Part shown: piece by piece, positions 62,241 through 64,000 of the stretch
Position numbering within the stretch: the first letter of the stretch is position 1
How the letters are laid out: every line of letters starts with the position of its first letter
NCBI GenBank assembly: GCA_000697475.1
Contig: JNEU01001166.1
Span: forward strand, 62,001 to 126,000
Source of the DNA: Lichtheimia corymbifera B2541
Lineage: Eukaryota; Mucoromycota; Mucoromycetes; Mucorales; Lichtheimiaceae
Direction: 5' to 3'
DNA: 64,000 nucleotides
The notes under the pieces: generated by a model
The model's input: only the letters and a program-made list of their open reading frames with translations
The model's database searches: none
Told to the model about the DNA's origin: nothing
Position numbers and translations under genes: made by a program

Positions 62241-63768
62241 ATGAGGATCAAGCAGCACAATACATTTTTAACAACCATGGAACGTATTCGTTCAAACACT
62301 GTTCAACTCAAGGTCCATGTGGAGAACGACCATTTGATTATGCATGGCTCCCCTAATGAATCTGCTGGATGTGTGCTTCGAGGAGTGCTCGATGTTCATG
62401 TGAAAGAGCCTATCAAAGTCAAGTCCATCCATTTGAGATTCTCGGGCCGTATGGTGATTACTTGGACTGAACGTAAGTCATCTACATCTTTTTTTTTATG
62501 AAACCGCTCTCACAAGGTGAATAGCGATTGGTAATGGGCATGAACGTTTGTTCCATGATGATCGGACGTTAATCAACCATACGTGGGAGTTTCTACCCAA
62601 AAGCGACAAGCTGCATACATTGGAAGCGGGCACTTTTACATACGAGTTTGAGTTGCCGTTACCTGGTGATCTACCTGAAACAACCCATGTTGCATCATTT
62701 TATCTAGTGCAATACAGGCTCAAGGGCACTTTGGAGCGCGCACGCTTTTTACCGAACAACACAGTACGACGTACGATCCATGTCTCACGACAATTATTGC
62801 CACTAACGCCTGAGTTTATGGAGGCTGTGAGCATTGCGAATCGGTGGACCAACAAGCTTGACTATGAAATCTCAGTGCCCACCAAAATGCATAGTCTGGG
62901 TGATAAAATCCCTGTCAGCATCAAGGTGACACCGCTTACCGATCAGCTGCGTATCCGCCACTTGTCATGTACCTTCAAAGAATATATGATATGCCGCGCA
63001 AGCAGTGGATGGTTTGGTGGTCATTCACGTGCACAAGGACGAGTTGTATATTTTGTGCGAGATGACCAGTTTGGACGTGACAATAGCAATGATAATAATA
63101 ATGAAGGTCATGATATTGTGTGGAACAAGACACTGATCGTGCCCGTGCCTTCCACCAATAGTCAAGTGCAATGTGATGTCCAAAATGATGCGGTGCGTAT
63201 TCGACATAAACTCAAATTCGTCATTTCAATCGAGAATCCAGATGGTCACGTATCCGAACTACGGGCGGCTTTACCGATTCAAATATGTGCCCTTCATTCC
63301 ACTGGTCTGCCATCCTATGAGGAAACGTGGCGCACCCTTCCTTATGATCCAACCATGATGGTCACTCTTTTGCACCTGCGTGCTGCAGCTGCCAATGCTG
63401 AAGAACAACAAGATGCCGATCAGCTTTTAGAACTACCCACAGGTTTCCAACAACGACGTAACAACCCACGAAGAAGGAGTTGGCGTGATAGAGCCAGTTG
63501 GATCTTTTTGGGTAACAATAGTAACACGAGTGGTGGTGATGACGAGCATCAAGATGACAGTGATGATCCCTTGACAGCTATTGCAGCTACAACCAGTGGC
63601 ATTTGCGGCACAGATTTACCTTCTTATTCACCCACAGATCCTGCTGGCTGTTCCTCATCATTATCTCGCTATCGTCACTCGTGCTTCATCCCTGATACAG
63701 CAGCTGTCTCAAGACCTTCGATGCCTCGTCTTCCCACTTATGACGAATTACTATGTGCCTCACGGTAA
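62241..63768 (+). CDS. Alpha-arrestin (arrestin-related trafficking adaptor)
   Basis: Adaptor that recruits a Rsp5/NEDD4-type HECT ubiquitin ligase to plasma-membrane transporters. Exons: 62241-62472, 62525-63768; phases close and give 491 residues from the first ATG (62277, MERIRSN, is an alternative start). Arrestin N-domain: LRGVLDVHVKEPIKVKSIHLRFSGR, FEFLPKSDKL-like EFLPKSDKLHTLEAGTFTYEFELPLPGDLPETTH, YRLKGTLER. Arrestin C-domain: YEISVPTKMHSLGDKIPVSIKVTP, CTFKEYMICRA. The tail is low complexity and carries three L-P-x-Y sites (LPSYEE, LPSYSP, LPTYDE), variants of the PY motif bound by WW domains. The remaining 230 bases of the window are a T-rich 3' flank. The sugar transporter at 21.1 kb is the kind of cargo such adaptors regulate, but linkage is only general. 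Confidence 0.92.
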
Positions 63769-64000
63769 ATCACTCCTCCTCTTTTTTTTTTCGTTCCTTC
63801 ACGACCATCACCACCACCACCTTCTTTTCTTTTATGTGTATATAGCCATTTGTGTTTTTTTTTTCCATCCCTTTTTCGCTTTGATGTATATCCCTCATTT
63901 TTTTTCTTTATATGATTGTGTTTTATTATATACGCTGTAATACATTATTCGTCTATATGTAATTTCCTGTGACCCTATATTGGGGGGTGGGATAGGTGCA

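Overview
The window is nuclear DNA of a filamentous fungus. Genes carry many short GT-AG introns (about 50-70 nt) and are densely packed, and every product is eukaryotic: cellular RdRPs, eIF3a, SUMO, peroxins, a Snt2-type chromatin factor and an arrestin-related adaptor. Two tandem RdRPs, microsomal P450s and moderate GC suggest an early-diverging mould, most likely Mucoromycota (Mucorales-like). The lineage is an inference; no rRNA or other marker is present. I saw no tRNA, rRNA, CRISPR array or intact transposon. Gene models were built by hand by joining exons so that every intron keeps phase and every protein family motif stays continuous.

Layout. 1-7.65 kb: two tandem QDE-1/RDR-type RNA-dependent RNA polymerases (RNAi), the first cut by the window edge. 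8-9.6 kb: an acidic protein I do not recognise. 10.8-15.6 kb: an FAD aromatic-ring monooxygenase and a DHX40-like DEAH helicase. 15.8-18.2 kb (-): bifunctional 6-phosphofructo-2-kinase/fructose-2,6-bisphosphatase. 18.35-18.97 kb: six near-identical 104-bp tandem repeats. 21.1-22.9 kb: MFS sugar transporter. 25.8-27.0 kb: NTA1-like N-terminal amidase in eight small exons. 28.1-29.1 kb: a degenerate satellite with a trimeric higher-order period. 29.3-33.0 kb (-): a septation-type kinase with an N-terminal calponin-homology domain and a C-terminal C1 finger. 34.2-38.1 kb: eIF3a and SUMO, convergent. 38.75-49.26 kb: an array of cytochrome P450s (three intact, one pseudogene, one 3' fragment) sharing one seven-exon structure. 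49.45-54.5 kb (-): a CYS3/MetR-like bZIP factor and a Snt2-like BAH-PHD-ELM2-SANT-ePHD protein. 54.7-56.0 kb (-): a fumarylacetoacetase-family enzyme. 56.2-59.2 kb: PEX10 and PEX12, divergent from a 165-bp intergenic region. 59.4-60.7 kb (-): a tubulin-tyrosine-ligase-family protein. 62.2-63.8 kb: an alpha-arrestin.

Functional links. The RdRP pair should feed the small-RNA pathway. PEX10 and PEX12 are partners in one peroxisomal ubiquitin-ligase complex and probably share a promoter. The P450 array is an expanding and decaying paralogue cluster that shows gene conversion. Most of the rest is ordinary housekeeping. The points most worth following up are the CH-kinase-C1 fusion, four protein-supported GC-AG introns, the 25-nt exon carrying the P450 haem cysteine, the degraded P450 copy, and the two tandem-repeat loci.
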